A program made the translations under genes and the position numbers. A DNA stretch of 64,000 nucleotides, taken from contig NZ_JYII01000010.1 in the NCBI RefSeq assembly GCF_000948415.1, forward strand, positions 372,001 through 436,000. The letters run 5' to 3'. Of this stretch, positions 35,615-44,423 are shown piece after piece. The stretch's first letter is position 1; every line of letters begins with the position of its first letter. Source of the stretch: Thalassospira sp. HJ. GTDB lineage: Bacteria; Pseudomonadota; Alphaproteobacteria; Rhodospirillales; Thalassospiraceae. Under the pieces are notes generated by a model. The model was not told where the DNA came from. It saw only the letters and a program-made list of their open reading frames with translations, and ran no database searches.

Positions 35615-36928
35615 TCAAACGGGCAAAGAGAAAATCGCGACCTTCGTGCTGTGGCCGCGCACCGCGACCTCGCCCATTGGCACAAGCCGGGTATCCGGAA
35701 GCAGACTTGCCGTTGCCTCGGTCAGAAGCAGGGGAGTGTTATAATCCTTGTTCATGGCTTCGAGCCGTGCGGCGAGATTTACGGTATCGCCATGCACCGT
35801 ATAGCTTTGCCGTCCACCACCCCCGACATTCCCGGCAATCACCGGCCCGCTATTGATCCCAATCCGAACCGAGAGGGTTTCACCGGCAAAGGTGGTTTTG
35901 CCGACGCTGTCCAGAATGTCGCACGCGGCATCAAAGGCGCTTTTGGCGTGATCATGATTGGCAATGGGAACATTGAAGACCGCAAGTATCGCATCGCCCT
36001 GAAACTGTGTGACCACGCCATCATGCTTGCCAATGACATCGGTGGTGGCATCGAAATAGGCATTGAGGATATCCACGGTTGCCTTTGGACCGCGGTTTTC
36101 AGTCAGTTGGGTGAAACCGGCAATATCGACAAACAGAATGGTGGCATCACGTTCGACCGGATCAAGCATGCCACGATCCTTGATCATCGTGTCGGCAATG
36201 CTTGCGGGCACGAACTGACCAAAGATTTGCGAAACAGTGTTGCGATCGCGTTCGGCATCGAACTGCCGATGAACGGTCTGACGCGCACGCTGCATGACAA
36301 GGGCGATGAGACAAGCAACAACCAGATAAATCAGCGCTTCCTGAACCCGGCTGCCGGTGCCGACGAACCGGTCACTGAGGAAGACGGAAAGAAACTGATC
36401 GGTGCTGGTGCTTTGGATGGCATCGCCCCATTCAAGCGGTGTTGCGACCTTTGAGCGCACCCAGAGGAAGGCTGTCATCCAACCCGCGGCCCCGATTGCG
36501 CCAGCCCACAAGACCAGCCCGGGTGAGAAGCTAAACGCCGCGACGGCCAGCACGATGTAGTAGTAATGAAAGACGTCGAACCGGAACGTGAAGAACTGTG
36601 GCAGGTCAAAGGACGGTTCCGGTGGAAAGATCGTCATCGCGCCGGAAATCAGAATGTAATCGACGGTCAGGAACGCATATTTGACCCATTTGCGATCCCA
36701 GACAGAGCCGATAATGGCGAAATGCAGAAGGCCGAAGATCGCCAGTACGACCATGGCAAAGATGATATCAAAGGATCTTTCCGGCGGTCTGGTGATCACC
36801 ATCCAGATCCCCAGAACCAGAATGGCGACCAGCCGTCCCTTGATGGCAAGGCGAAGCCCGGCCTGCTCGACGGCAAAGAACATGGATTTCACGTCACTAT
36901 AGGCGGTCTGGCCCGAAGGAGCGCGCAT
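35615..36928 (-). CDS. Membrane-bound class III adenylate/guanylate cyclase
   Basis: 437 aa. Residues about 30-215 hold six hydrophobic segments, then a short linker. The catalytic domain spans about 245-430. Metal-binding Asp residues are D268 (FVDIAGFT) and D312 (FQGDAILAVF). VHGDTVNLAARLE provides N384 and R388, which stabilise the transition state. All are present, so it should be active as a homodimer making cAMP (or cGMP; I cannot decide from sequence). Six-helix cyclases are typical of alphaproteobacteria. No operon partner is visible. Confidence 0.85.
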   Translation of the reverse strand: MRAPSGQTAYSDVKSMFFAVEQAGLRLAIKGRLVAILVLGIWMVITRPPERSFDIIFAMVVLAIFGLLHFAIIGSVWDRKWVKYAFLTVDYILISGAMTIFPPEPSFDLPQFFTFRFDVFHYYYIVLAVAAFSFSPGLVLWAGAIGAAGWMTAFLWVRSKVATPLEWGDAIQSTSTDQFLSVFLSDRFVGTGSRVQEALIYLVVACLIALVMQRARQTVHRQFDAERDRNTVSQIFGQFVPASIADTMIKDRGMLDPVERDATILFVDIAGFTQLTENRGPKATVDILNAYFDATTDVIGKHDGVVTQFQGDAILAVFNVPIANHDHAKSAFDAACDILDSVGKTTFAGETLSVRIGINSGPVIAGNVGGGGRQSYTVHGDTVNLAARLEAMNKDYNTPLLLTEATASLLPDTRLVPMGEVAVRGHSTKVAIFSLPV

Positions 36929-37017
36929 GGTTGCTGCCCGGTTATGAATGATCCCTGACAGGGTAGCTCACGACGAGACCAAAGGCAGCAATTTTAGCAG
37001 TAGGCGCGCATCATGAC

Positions 37018-37476
37018 CTAGTCATCCAGCATCAGGTGATGGGTGAAGACAAAGTCGTTTTCGGCCTGTGAGGTGTGGCAGGACTGGCAACTGGTGCCGT
37101 CTTCGGATGCCTTGGCGACGCGGTTGGCATCCCATTCACGAAACAGCCACGATCCCGAAACGCTGTAGTCGTCCCACTCGGCGCGCTTTTCCATGGCGAC
37201 ATAGCGATAGAGTTTTCCGTCGCGATGATCTTCCATCATGATCACGGTGCCGTCGGGAAACGGTTCACCTGCCTTGGCAGCGGCGATCGCATCCGGCGAG
37301 GTAAAGAGTTCCTCGGTAATGCCGCCGCGCTTAAAAGTGCCGTAATGCACACCGTTTTCGTAGCCCTCGGGGAAGGTGACCTGTTCATTGGGAGATTGGG
37401 CGAACGCCGGTGCGGCCGCCAGTGTCATGGCGATGCAAAGTGCCGGAAGGGTCAGGCGTGAACGTGCATGGGGCAT
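37018..37476 (-). CDS. Cytochrome P460-like periplasmic heme protein
   Basis: 152 aa from ATG 37476 (AAGGAC upstream). An earlier in-frame start at 37596 lies inside a LysR-type palindrome and is unlikely. Signal peptide residues 1-27 (ending PAFAQ). The body resembles cytochrome P460: FPEGYENGVHYGTFKRGG, MMEDHRDGKLYRYVAMEKRAEW and SGSWLFREW. A single CxxCH heme site lies near the C-terminus (C130, C133, H134). P460 proteins oxidise hydroxylamine or act in NO/cyt c' roles; relatives of unknown function are widespread. Transcribed in the same direction as, but likely separately from, the LysR gene. Confidence 0.7.
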   Translation of the reverse strand: MPHARSRLTLPALCIAMTLAAAPAFAQSPNEQVTFPEGYENGVHYGTFKRGGITEELFTSPDAIAAAKAGEPFPDGTVIMMEDHRDGKLYRYVAMEKRAEWDDYSVSGSWLFREWDANRVAKASEDGTSCQSCHTSQAENDFVFTHHLMLDD

Positions 37477-37582
37477 GGGCAAGGCGTCCTTTTGCGGGAT
37501 CATGGCAGTAAAAGCATTTTGATCCCGCAAGCTTAGTTGCCCAAGTGGTCGATGATTAGTCAGGCTTCCCCGAAAGGTTTCA

Positions 37583-37595
37583 TGAGCACGGCTCA
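37583..37595. promoter_or_regulatory. LysR-type box (site A) upstream of the P460-like gene
   Basis: TGAGC-ACG-GCTCA, a 13-bp palindrome of T-N11-A form preceded by TTTCA. It is about 107 bases before the P460 start and just past the 3' end of the LysR gene. Near-identical boxes occur at 39400 and 44301. Confidence 0.6.
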
Positions 37596-37604
37596 CATAT
37601 CAAT

Positions 37605-38498
37605 CTAGTCGCGATGGCGAAGCGCATCGACAATCACGCCAAAGGCCGGCGAGGATTGCCGACGGTGCGGGTAATACAGGTAGTAACCGGGGAAAGGCGG
37701 GCACCAATCGCCAAGCACGACCTGCAGACGTCCGGCGGCAATATGATCATTGACCAAATCTTCGGGCACATAGCCGATGCCGTAGCCTGCCAGGGCGGCA
37801 TCGACGATCGGATTGATGGTGTTGAATGTCAGCTGCCCATCGACATGAACGCGAATTTCGCGATCATCCTTTTCAAATTCCCAGGCATAGAGGCCGTCAT
37901 GGGTCGGCAGGCGCAGGTTGATACAGCTATGTTCGCCAAGCTCGCTGGGGGTTTCCGGGGCCGGGTGACTGGCAAGATAATCCGGCGATGCCACGGCCAG
38001 CATGCGGAAATCCGGGCCGATGCGAACCCCGATCATGCCTTCGGACACCTGTTCGCCAAGGCGGACCCCGGCGTCATAGCGTTCCGAAACGATGTCGGTA
38101 AGGCGGTAGTCCGAATTCACTTCGACCTTGAGTTCGGGATAGTCGCTTATGACGTCCTTGAGCTTTGGCCAGATGACGGTATCAGCCGCATGATCGGTTG
38201 CCGTCAGGCGGATCAGCCCGGCCGGGCGATCACGCATTTCGACCAGTGCGCGCAGTTCTACATCGATCTCGGCGAAGTGGGGTTCGATGCGCTCCAGCAC
38301 GCGTTCACCGGCTGAGGTCGGGGCGACCTTGCGCGTGGTGCGTGACAGAAGCCGCATGCCAAGCCGTTCTTCAAGACCGCGCACCGTGTGGCTGAGTGCG
38401 GATTGCGAAACGCCGATCTGGGCGGCGGCGCGCGTGAAACTTCCCGCACGGGCAACGGCGATGAAGGCCAGCAGGTCGACAACATTTTCACGCAACAT
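37605..38498 (-). CDS. LysR-family regulator of the redox cluster
   Basis: About 297 aa from ATG 38498, where GGAG lies eight bases upstream; an ORF extension to 38561 adds a P/T/Q-rich direct repeat and is less likely. HTH at residues about 4-62 (AFIAVARAGSFTRAAAQIGVSQSALSHTVRGLEERLG, LLSRTTRKVAPTSAG). The effector domain is of the type commonly seen next to oxidoreductases (VNSDYRLTDIVSERYDAGVRLGE, WEFEKDDREIRV). Divergent from the F420-reductase-like gene. The TGAGC-N3-GCTCA boxes flanking it and downstream genes suggest a local regulon. Confidence 0.87.
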   Translation of the reverse strand: MLRENVVDLLAFIAVARAGSFTRAAAQIGVSQSALSHTVRGLEERLGMRLLSRTTRKVAPTSAGERVLERIEPHFAEIDVELRALVEMRDRPAGLIRLTATDHAADTVIWPKLKDVISDYPELKVEVNSDYRLTDIVSERYDAGVRLGEQVSEGMIGVRIGPDFRMLAVASPDYLASHPAPETPSELGEHSCINLRLPTHDGLYAWEFEKDDREIRVHVDGQLTFNTINPIVDAALAGYGIGYVPEDLVNDHIAAGRLQVVLGDWCPPFPGYYLYYPHRRQSSPAFGVIVDALRHRD

Positions 38499-38748
38499 GT
38501 TTTGCGCTCCGTTTGGTTGCAGGGTCGGTTGCAGAGTCGGGCGAACGGTCGGTCTTGGCATGGGTCAGCATCGAAACATCAACAAACCGATACGTTTAGC
38601 AGACCCTTGGTCATATAGGTATTGTTACATCAATGAGCCAAATTCATAAGAGCAATCTGTGGATTTGACTGGTTTCATGAGAACCAAGTCACAATCTTTA
38701 GCGTTAAGACCCCATAGAATCATTCAGGTCGCAAGCAGGAGAATTGAA

Positions 38749-39384
38749 TTGAAAATTGGAATTCTGGGTTCCGGCCTGATGGGCGCGAAGCTTGGCACAT
38801 TCTGGGCCAAGGCCGGGCATGATGTGATTTTCAGCTATGCCCGTAGTGAGGCAAAACTGAAGCGTCTGGCCGATGGTGTCGAAAACGGCCAGTTCGGTTC
38901 GGTATCGTTCGCGGTTGAGAATTCCGATGTGCTGTTGCTCGCCGTGCACTGGTCGCGGATTGATGATGTGTTGTCCCAGGCAGGCGATCTTGCCGGCAAG
39001 GTGGTTGTAAATTGCTGTGTGCCACTCGATCTGCAGAACCGGGATCTGGTGGTTGGCGCAACAACATCCGGTGCGGAGCATCTGGCAAGCCTGCGGCCCA
39101 AGGCGCGCTGGGTATCGGCGTTCAACACCACGCCGAGTGAAGTTTTTGAGACCGTCTTTGCCAACAAGGGCAAAGGCGAGCGCGCCGACGTTTTGTATTA
39201 CGGCGATGATGCCGGGGCCAAATCGGTGGCCGCCGATCTGATTAGCGATATGGGATTTTCCCCATGTGATGCCGGCGCCCTTCGAACCGCGCGGTTCTGT
39301 GAACCGTTCGCCATGATTACAGCCGAGCTTGCCTATGGTCAGCCCGGTGGGCCGAAACTGACCTACCGGTTCGACAAGCATTGA
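38749..39384 (+). CDS. NADPH-dependent F420 reductase-like Rossmann protein
   Basis: About 211 aa starting at TTG 38749, chosen because AGGAGA lies six bases upstream and the Rossmann motif follows at once (KIGILGSGLMGAKLG). The ATG at 38659 would add 30 unconserved residues. The fold matches the NADP_oxidored_coenzyme-F420 family (AKAGHDVIFSYARS, NSDVLLLAVHWSRIDDVL, VSAFNTTPSEVFE). In bacteria without F420 such proteins probably reduce flavins or other substrates. Divergent from the LysR gene. Confidence 0.75.
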   Translation: MKIGILGSGLMGAKLGTFWAKAGHDVIFSYARSEAKLKRLADGVENGQFGSVSFAVENSDVLLLAVHWSRIDDVLSQAGDLAGKVVVNCCVPLDLQNRDLVVGATTSGAEHLASLRPKARWVSAFNTTPSEVFETVFANKGKGERADVLYYGDDAGAKSVAADLISDMGFSPCDAGALRTARFCEPFAMITAELAYGQPGGPKLTYRFDKH

Positions 39385-39399
39385 TCAAAGGCCATTTCA

Positions 39400-39412
39400 T
39401 GAGCACCGCTCA
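39400..39412. promoter_or_regulatory. LysR-type box (site B) before the cytoplasmic cupin
   Basis: TGAGC-ACC-GCTCA within ATGAGC-N3-GCTCAT, a 15-bp palindrome of T-N11-A form preceded by TTTCA as at site A. It lies 105 bases before the cupin start at 39517. Confidence 0.65.
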
Positions 39413-39516
39413 TAATTGCTTGTTGATTTTCCGGACTAGTGAAATCGGCTGACAGGCATAGGTTTAGGATATGCCCGACCAAACGATCGCCGGGCTCAAA
39501 ATTTAGGAGATCGAAA

Positions 39517-39912
39517 ATGAAAATCACGCGTGTTGGATCAAACCCGTCGGGCAAGGGCCCGGCAGACTGGTTTACCGGAACTGTCCGTGTCGATCCGCTG
39601 TTCGCCGCCGAAGAACCGGGCCGCGCATCGGGTGCACATGTGACCTTTGAACCGGGCGCACGTACCGCATGGCACACCCATCCGGCGGGTCAGACCCTGA
39701 TTGTGACGTCTGGCAAAGGCCGCGTGCAACGTGAAGGTGGCCCGATCGAGGAAATCTTCCCGGGCGATGTTGTCTGGTTCCCGGCCGAGGAAAAACACTG
39801 GCACGGTGCATCCCCGGAAACCGCGATGTCGCATATCGCGATCCAGGAAAGCATCAATGGCAGCCCCGTCACCTGGATGGAGCATGTCAGCGACAAGGAC
39901 TATGAGGGCTGA
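39517..39912 (+). CDS. Cytoplasmic cupin protein
   Basis: 131 aa from ATG 39517 (TAGGAGA upstream). A single cupin domain: [20 protein letters not shown] and [16 protein letters not shown] provide the metal His set (HTH and HWH). It is a clear paralogue of the exported cupin at 40869, sharing the [12 protein letters not shown] and PGDVVW-P-KHWHGA motifs, but lacks a signal peptide. Members of this subgroup (CD02233-like) often sit beside carboxymuconolactone decarboxylases and tautomerases. Substrate unknown. Confidence 0.8.
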   Translation: MKITRVGSNPSGKGPADWFTGTVRVDPLFAAEEPGRASGAHVTFEPGARTAWHTHPAGQTLIVTSGKGRVQREGGPIEEIFPGDVVWFPAEEKHWHGASPETAMSHIAIQESINGSPVTWMEHVSDKDYEG

Positions 39913-39944
39913 TTGCCAGCCCCATCGGAAAGTTTGGAAGACAC

Positions 39945-40655
39945 ATGCGCCCCACGATTGTTTGTCACATGATTACCTCGCTTGACGGGCGGCTTTGGGC
40001 CGAACGTTGGGGTAATCCCCATGGTGGCACCATCGATGATTTGATCGAGCGTCACTATGACCGTGTGGCAGAGACTTTTGGTGCGGATGGCTGGATGGTC
40101 GGCCGCCGCACCATGGAACATTACGCTGCCGGGATCCGTGAAAAAGCCGTGCCCGAAGCATCGCGCAACCGCCCGAACCATCTGGCGGCACGCACGTCCG
40201 AAACCGTCGGGGTCGCCTTTGATCCGTCTGGCCGGCTGCTTTGGGACGGGGGCGAGATCGATGGCGATCACGCGATTGTCGTTCTTGCCGATACGGTCGA
40301 GGAAAGCCATCTCGAGCACCTTCGTGAGCAGGGCGTTTCATACCTGTTTGCCGGGCCGGATGGCATGGATCTTGACCGTGCCCTTTCGGTGCTGGCGAGC
40401 GAATTTGGTTTGAAGAAGCTGCTGCTTGAAGGTGGTGGCAAATTGAACGGGGCGTTTTTGCGTGCCGGTCTGATTGATGAAACAAGCACGCTGATCTGCC
40501 CGACCATTGATGGGCTTAAGGGTGTGCCATCGATCTATGACTATCACGGAGACGGCCAGGAATTTCCCGCTGCCAATCAGGAATTATCCCTGATCGGTAG
40601 CGAAACGCTTGAGGGCGGTGTTGTGTGGCTGCGCCACGCGGTTCTTCGCTTTTGA
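39945..40655 (+). CDS. RibD C-terminal-domain dihydrofolate-reductase-like protein
   Basis: 236 aa. The RibD_C/DHFR-like fold is seen from CHMITSLDGRLWAERW (residues about 6-21) through GADGWMVGRRTMEHYAAG and LKKLLLEGGGKLNGAFLRAGLIDE (about 165-188), the NADPH-binding loop. Stand-alone members reduce pteridine- or flavin-like or unrelated substrates. It lies 33 bases after the cupin and is probably in the same transcript. Confidence 0.8.
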   Translation: MRPTIVCHMITSLDGRLWAERWGNPHGGTIDDLIERHYDRVAETFGADGWMVGRRTMEHYAAGIREKAVPEASRNRPNHLAARTSETVGVAFDPSGRLLWDGGEIDGDHAIVVLADTVEESHLEHLREQGVSYLFAGPDGMDLDRALSVLASEFGLKKLLLEGGGKLNGAFLRAGLIDETSTLICPTIDGLKGVPSIYDYHGDGQEFPAANQELSLIGSETLEGGVVWLRHAVLRF

Positions 40656-40799
40656 CGGGTCCTTGACCCGACGTCTGGGCCAGACAGGCAGAAGACTGCT
40701 TTGACATGTTGCCGATGATCGTGGTGCGCACGCGATCACCGGCAAAACAGTCGGGGTTCTGGCAAGGATTACCTCCCGAAAAGACCGCGTGCGGGTATT

Positions 40800-40821
40800 C
40801 GGGCAGCATTTCGGCTGCCCG
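40800..40821 (+). repeat. Hairpin in the leader of the exported cupin gene
   Basis: CGGGCAGC / GCTGCCCG with a 6-base loop, 48 bases before the cupin start. No T-run. Possibly an mRNA structure; no ligand-binding RNA family is recognisable. Confidence 0.35.
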
Positions 40822-40868
40822 GAATGGATGCCTGCGCCCAATTGATATGCCCAATGGAGATTTTCGAG

Positions 40869-41330
40869 ATGTTCAGAACGCTTATGATCGCTTCCGCCAT
40901 GACAGTTTGCGCCACCGGTGCGATGGCCGAAGGCCTGGTGATCACCAAGAATGGCGACCGCGCCGGCATGATGGGATCCCCGGACCTGTTCACGGGTGAC
41001 GTTTATGTCGAAATGGTTTTCGAAAACAAAGACCCGTTTGTCGTCAATAGCGGCAAGGTCACCTTTATGCCCGGCGCACGTTCGAACTGGCACACCCATC
41101 CGGCAGGTCAGATGCTGATCGTGACCGAAGGTACCGGTTGGGTGCAGGAAGAAGGTAAGGAAAAGCACGTGATGCAGCCGGGCGATGTTGTCTGGTGCCC
41201 GCCGGGTGTCAAACACTGGCACGGAGCGACCGACACGACATCTGTCACCCACTATGCTGTTCAGCAATTTGAAGACGGCAAGAATGTCGAGTGGCTGGAA
41301 CCGGTTACCGATGCGCAGTTCACGGAATAA
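40869..41330 (+). CDS. Exported cupin protein
   Basis: 153 aa from ATG 40869 with GGAG about nine bases upstream. Signal peptide [20 protein letters not shown] (cleavage after about 20). The cupin core has [20 protein letters not shown] and [19 protein letters not shown], almost the same as the cytoplasmic cupin encoded 1.3 kb upstream. The two thus form a compartment-split paralogue pair. Only six bases separate it from the MFS gene. Confidence 0.82.
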   Translation: MFRTLMIASAMTVCATGAMAEGLVITKNGDRAGMMGSPDLFTGDVYVEMVFENKDPFVVNSGKVTFMPGARSNWHTHPAGQMLIVTEGTGWVQEEGKEKHVMQPGDVVWCPPGVKHWHGATDTTSVTHYAVQQFEDGKNVEWLEPVTDAQFTE

Positions 41331-41336
41331 ACATTC

Positions 41337-42737
41337 ATGACGGCAGACCAATCTGCGGCGGGGGCATCCAGTGCCCCCGCACTTCTTGTTATTGCGTTGG
41401 CAACGTTGTTGTCGCTGGTGGTGTTTACCCTGCCACTGACGACGATCATCGCCATTGGTGAAACCTTTGCCATCAGTGCCGGCGAACAGGCCTGGATCAT
41501 GAGCGGCATGCCGCTTGGTGCTGCGGCCGGGCTTCTTGGTGCCGGGGCATTGGGCGATAATTACGGCTATAAGCGCACCTTTCAGGGCGGGCTTGTGGTT
41601 TTGTTCGCCTCCTCAATCCTGGGGGCATTGGCACCTGATGCCTTTGTCCTGATTGTTGCGCGTGTGTTGCAAGGTATTGGCTGCGCGGCAGTAACTGCGT
41701 GCGGACTTGGCCTGATCGGGCGGATTTATGACAGTAGTCACGACAAGGCCCGCGCAGCTGCGATCTGGGCAGCGTCACTGGGGGCAGGTGTTGCCATCGG
41801 TCCGATTGTTGCGGCCCTTCTTTTACCCATCGGCGGCTGGCGCAGTTCGCACTGGATGGTGGTGATTGCGACCGCCTTGCTGGTGCTGCTGGGCCATCAA
41901 TTGTTGCCGGGGCGCCCGAACAAACGTACGGCGCGTCCGATTGACGTGCCGGGATCGATCCTTTTGTTCATTGGCATGTCGTGTCTTTTGGCGTCATTGA
42001 CCGAATTGCGTGTCGGCGCTTATGTCATTGTCGGCATCTTGGCCGTTATCGGTGTTGTGGGAACCGCCCTTTTTGTTCGTACCGAATTGCGATCAAGCAA
42101 CCCAATCCTGCAGCTTGGTCTGTTCAAGGATGCCGGGTTTGTCGGGGCGACGGTTGCGGCTTTTGCCTCTGGCGCGGGTATTCTGTCGCTGATGACACTG
42201 ACCCCGGTGATGCTTGAACAGGGGATCGGGTTTAGTCCGTTCAAGGCGGCACTTGTTCTGACAGCCTGGTCAGCAATGACGGCGGTGGCCGCGTTTCTTA
42301 CGCGCTACCTTCCGCGCAGTCTGACACCGGGTTTGTTGTTATCGGTCAGTATTACCGGCTGTCTTGTCGGGCAGTTATCGCTGCTGTTCATGGCACCGGA
42401 TGCCGGATATGTCGCCGTTTTGCCCGGCCTTTTTGTGGCGGGGATTTCGAACGGGGTTTTAAACGCATCACTTGGCCATCAGGCCGTGCATCACGTGCCG
42501 GTCGAACGCAGTGCCATGGGCAGTGCGGCGAACAATACCGCGCGTTATCTGGGATCATCCGTCGGGATTACCATCATCGCCATCGTGATCGCCAACGGGG
42601 CGGAACATGGCGGGACAACTGGCCTGTTTGAAGGATGGCGACAGGCGATTGCAATTACGGGTGGCTTTACGGTTCTTGGGCTGATTGCGCTGTGGATCCC
42701 GATGGGCCGACGCCGGTTTATGAACCGGGCTCATTAG
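41337..42737 (+). CDS. MFS transporter, DHA2-like exporter
   Basis: 466 aa with about 12-14 hydrophobic segments. Features of drug/H+ antiporters: LGDNYGYKRTFQGGLV after TM2, RVLQGIGCAAVTACGLGLIGRIYD, and a motif-C-like segment WAASLGAGVAIGPIVAALLLP. Polar loop RPNKRTARPIDVPG mid-protein. Probably exports a toxic compound related to the neighbouring oxidoreductases. Substrate cannot be read from sequence. Confidence 0.83.
   Translation: MTADQSAAGASSAPALLVIALATLLSLVVFTLPLTTIIAIGETFAISAGEQAWIMSGMPLGAAAGLLGAGALGDNYGYKRTFQGGLVVLFASSILGALAPDAFVLIVARVLQGIGCAAVTACGLGLIGRIYDSSHDKARAAAIWAASLGAGVAIGPIVAALLLPIGGWRSSHWMVVIATALLVLLGHQLLPGRPNKRTARPIDVPGSILLFIGMSCLLASLTELRVGAYVIVGILAVIGVVGTALFVRTELRSSNPILQLGLFKDAGFVGATVAAFASGAGILSLMTLTPVMLEQGIGFSPFKAALVLTAWSAMTAVAAFLTRYLPRSLTPGLLLSVSITGCLVGQLSLLFMAPDAGYVAVLPGLFVAGISNGVLNASLGHQAVHHVPVERSAMGSAANNTARYLGSSVGITIIAIVIANGAEHGGTTGLFEGWRQAIAITGGFTVLGLIALWIPMGRRRFMNRAH
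42721..42733. promoter_or_regulatory. Weak LysR-type box (site D) at the end of the MFS gene
   Basis: TGAAC-CGG-GCTCA, one arm mismatch relative to sites A-C. It overlaps the last MFS codons and lies 112 bases before the sugar dehydrogenase gene, so it may be fortuitous. Confidence 0.3.
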
Positions 42738-42844
42738 TTCTATTGGTTTACCTGGGATTATCGCATCCGATTTCCCGGGTAGATTAAGGGGACGTTGATT
42801 TCGCCTAACTGCGACCCCCAATTTCAAATGCCGGAACCCTAGAG

Positions 42845-43966
42845 ATGTTCACAAGAACCATGCCCAAGAGTTTACGACATATGCCCCGCGCCCGAACTGT
42901 TCGCCGCTTTGCCCTTGTAGCCGTTTGTGTGCTTGGCACATCTGCGACCGCAGCATTTGCCAATGACACCAGCTTGACGGCTGCCCAACTGATGGCCGAT
43001 CAAGCGCGTGATTGGCAGGTCGAAGTCATCAGTGATGAGCTTGCCTATCCATGGGCGATCCGCCCGATTGAGGGGGGCTTTGTCATGACCGAGGGGGAAG
43101 GCAATATTGTCCATCTGGTCGATGGCGAGCTGCGCCGGTTTGCCCTGCAAAGCTCGGACCCGGTGGTCCATGAAGGGGGCAGCGGGTTGATGGGGCTTGC
43201 CCTTGCCGGTGACTTTGCCCAAAGCGGCAAGGCATGGCTTTATTACAGCTATCGATCCGATACCGGTGCGCGGTTGAACAAATTGGTGACAGCAGAATTT
43301 GACGGCCAGTCGTGGCGTGAAACGGCTGTGTTGTTGGATGGTATTCCCGGTCACCGACTTTATAACGGCGGGCGAATTGCCTTTGGCCCGGACGGGTATC
43401 TTTATGTCACAACCGGCTGGACAGCAGACCCGGCTTTGCCGCAAGACCTTGAAAGTCTGGCGGGCAAGATCCTGCGCATGACCCCGGATGGGGCCATTCC
43501 CGATGATAACCCGTTTGCGGGATCCTATATCTGGTCTTATGGGCATCGCAATCCGCAAGGATTGGCGTGGAATTCGGATGGAGTCATGTACGCCGCCGAG
43601 CATGGCCAGTCGGGCAATGACGAGCTTAACCTGATTACGGCTGGCGCAAATTACGGCTGGCCCGCGGTCGAGGGGAATGACAGCCGCGACGGCATGCAAA
43701 GCCCGATCATCCATGCCGGGCGCAATACCTGGGCACCGTCGGCGATTGCCATGGTTGATGATGTGGTGTTGATTGCGGCCCTTCGTGCCAAGGCGCTTCT
43801 GGCTTATCCGCTTGAGGCATCCGAGACCACGGAAGTGCTTTCGACCAATGAACGCTACCGCGATGTCTTGCCGCTTGGTGATGCGCTTTATGTGATTACG
43901 ACCAATCGCTCCCCGCGAAGCTCCGGCCCGAATGAAGGTGATCGGTTGCTGCGCATTACGCCTTGA
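42845..43966 (+). CDS. PQQ-dependent sugar (aldose) dehydrogenase, periplasmic
   Basis: 373 aa. N-terminus has a basic region then a hydrophobic signal segment ([20 protein letters not shown], residues about 22-41). The six-bladed propeller of the soluble glucose dehydrogenase type follows: [64 protein letters not shown] and [11 protein letters not shown]. These contain the PQQ and Ca contacts including His in GHRN. It oxidises aldoses in the periplasm, feeding electrons to the respiratory chain. No PQQ biosynthesis genes are in the window. Confidence 0.85.
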   Translation: MFTRTMPKSLRHMPRARTVRRFALVAVCVLGTSATAAFANDTSLTAAQLMADQARDWQVEVISDELAYPWAIRPIEGGFVMTEGEGNIVHLVDGELRRFALQSSDPVVHEGGSGLMGLALAGDFAQSGKAWLYYSYRSDTGARLNKLVTAEFDGQSWRETAVLLDGIPGHRLYNGGRIAFGPDGYLYVTTGWTADPALPQDLESLAGKILRMTPDGAIPDDNPFAGSYIWSYGHRNPQGLAWNSDGVMYAAEHGQSGNDELNLITAGANYGWPAVEGNDSRDGMQSPIIHAGRNTWAPSAIAMVDDVVLIAALRAKALLAYPLEASETTEVLSTNERYRDVLPLGDALYVITTNRSPRSSGPNEGDRLLRITP

Positions 43967-44024
43967 TGGTTTGCGGTCGGACCGTTCCTATATCCAATTA
44001 AACTTCGAACAAAGGACGACCCAA

Positions 44025-44252
44025 ATGCCCCATGTCATTGTCAAAACCTGGCCGGGAAAGACTGAAGACCAGAAGAAGCGTCTGGCAGATGCCATTACCA
44101 AACATGTGATGGAAATCTTTGAATATGGCGACGAAGCCGTTTCAGTTGCGATCGAGGAAGTCGGTCCGGATAACTGGAAAACAGATGTCTATGAACCCGA
44201 CATCAAGGCCAAGCCGAACCAGCTCTACAAAAAGCCCGGGTATGAGATGTGA
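44025..44252 (+). CDS. 4-oxalocrotonate tautomerase-like protein
   Basis: 75 aa from ATG 44025 (AAGGACGACC upstream). Pro follows Met and would be the catalytic N-terminal Pro1 after Met removal ([17 protein letters not shown]). Longer than the 62-aa classical 4-OT; a Gly-Arg-rich active site is not obvious (a YDEAV-like [12 protein letters not shown] is present). Found next to cupins and dehydrogenases in this type of cluster. Confidence 0.8.
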   Translation: MPHVIVKTWPGKTEDQKKRLADAITKHVMEIFEYGDEAVSVAIEEVGPDNWKTDVYEPDIKAKPNQLYKKPGYEM

Positions 44253-44300
44253 CGGGCCGATAGACCGGTAACCCATCTGGAAATGATGCCTTTCTATTTA

Positions 44301-44313
44301 TGAGACGGGCTCA
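44301..44313. promoter_or_regulatory. LysR-type box (site C) before the alcohol dehydrogenase
   Basis: TGAGA-CGG-GCTCA, T-N11-A form, one arm mismatch from the consensus TGAGC-N3-GCTCA. Located 123 bases upstream of the TTG start of the dehydrogenase. Confidence 0.5.
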
Positions 44314-44423
44314 TCATAGAAAGAAAATAATACCGTCTAATCACTGAGTTTGGCGGTGGCTATGGTTTGGACTATGGGCGCGGACTATGCGCCATGACTT
44401 TTACCAACACTATGGAGGTTGCT

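Noticed and set aside
37477..37596. Extended N-terminus of the P460-like protein
   Set aside because: The added 40 residues precede a good signal peptide and the start codon falls in a LysR-type palindrome.
38512..38561. Direct repeat encoding P-T-L-Q-P units before the LysR gene as a minisatellite
   Set aside because: Only two to three imperfect 9-12 bp copies; too short to call a repeat element and more likely upstream untranslated sequence.
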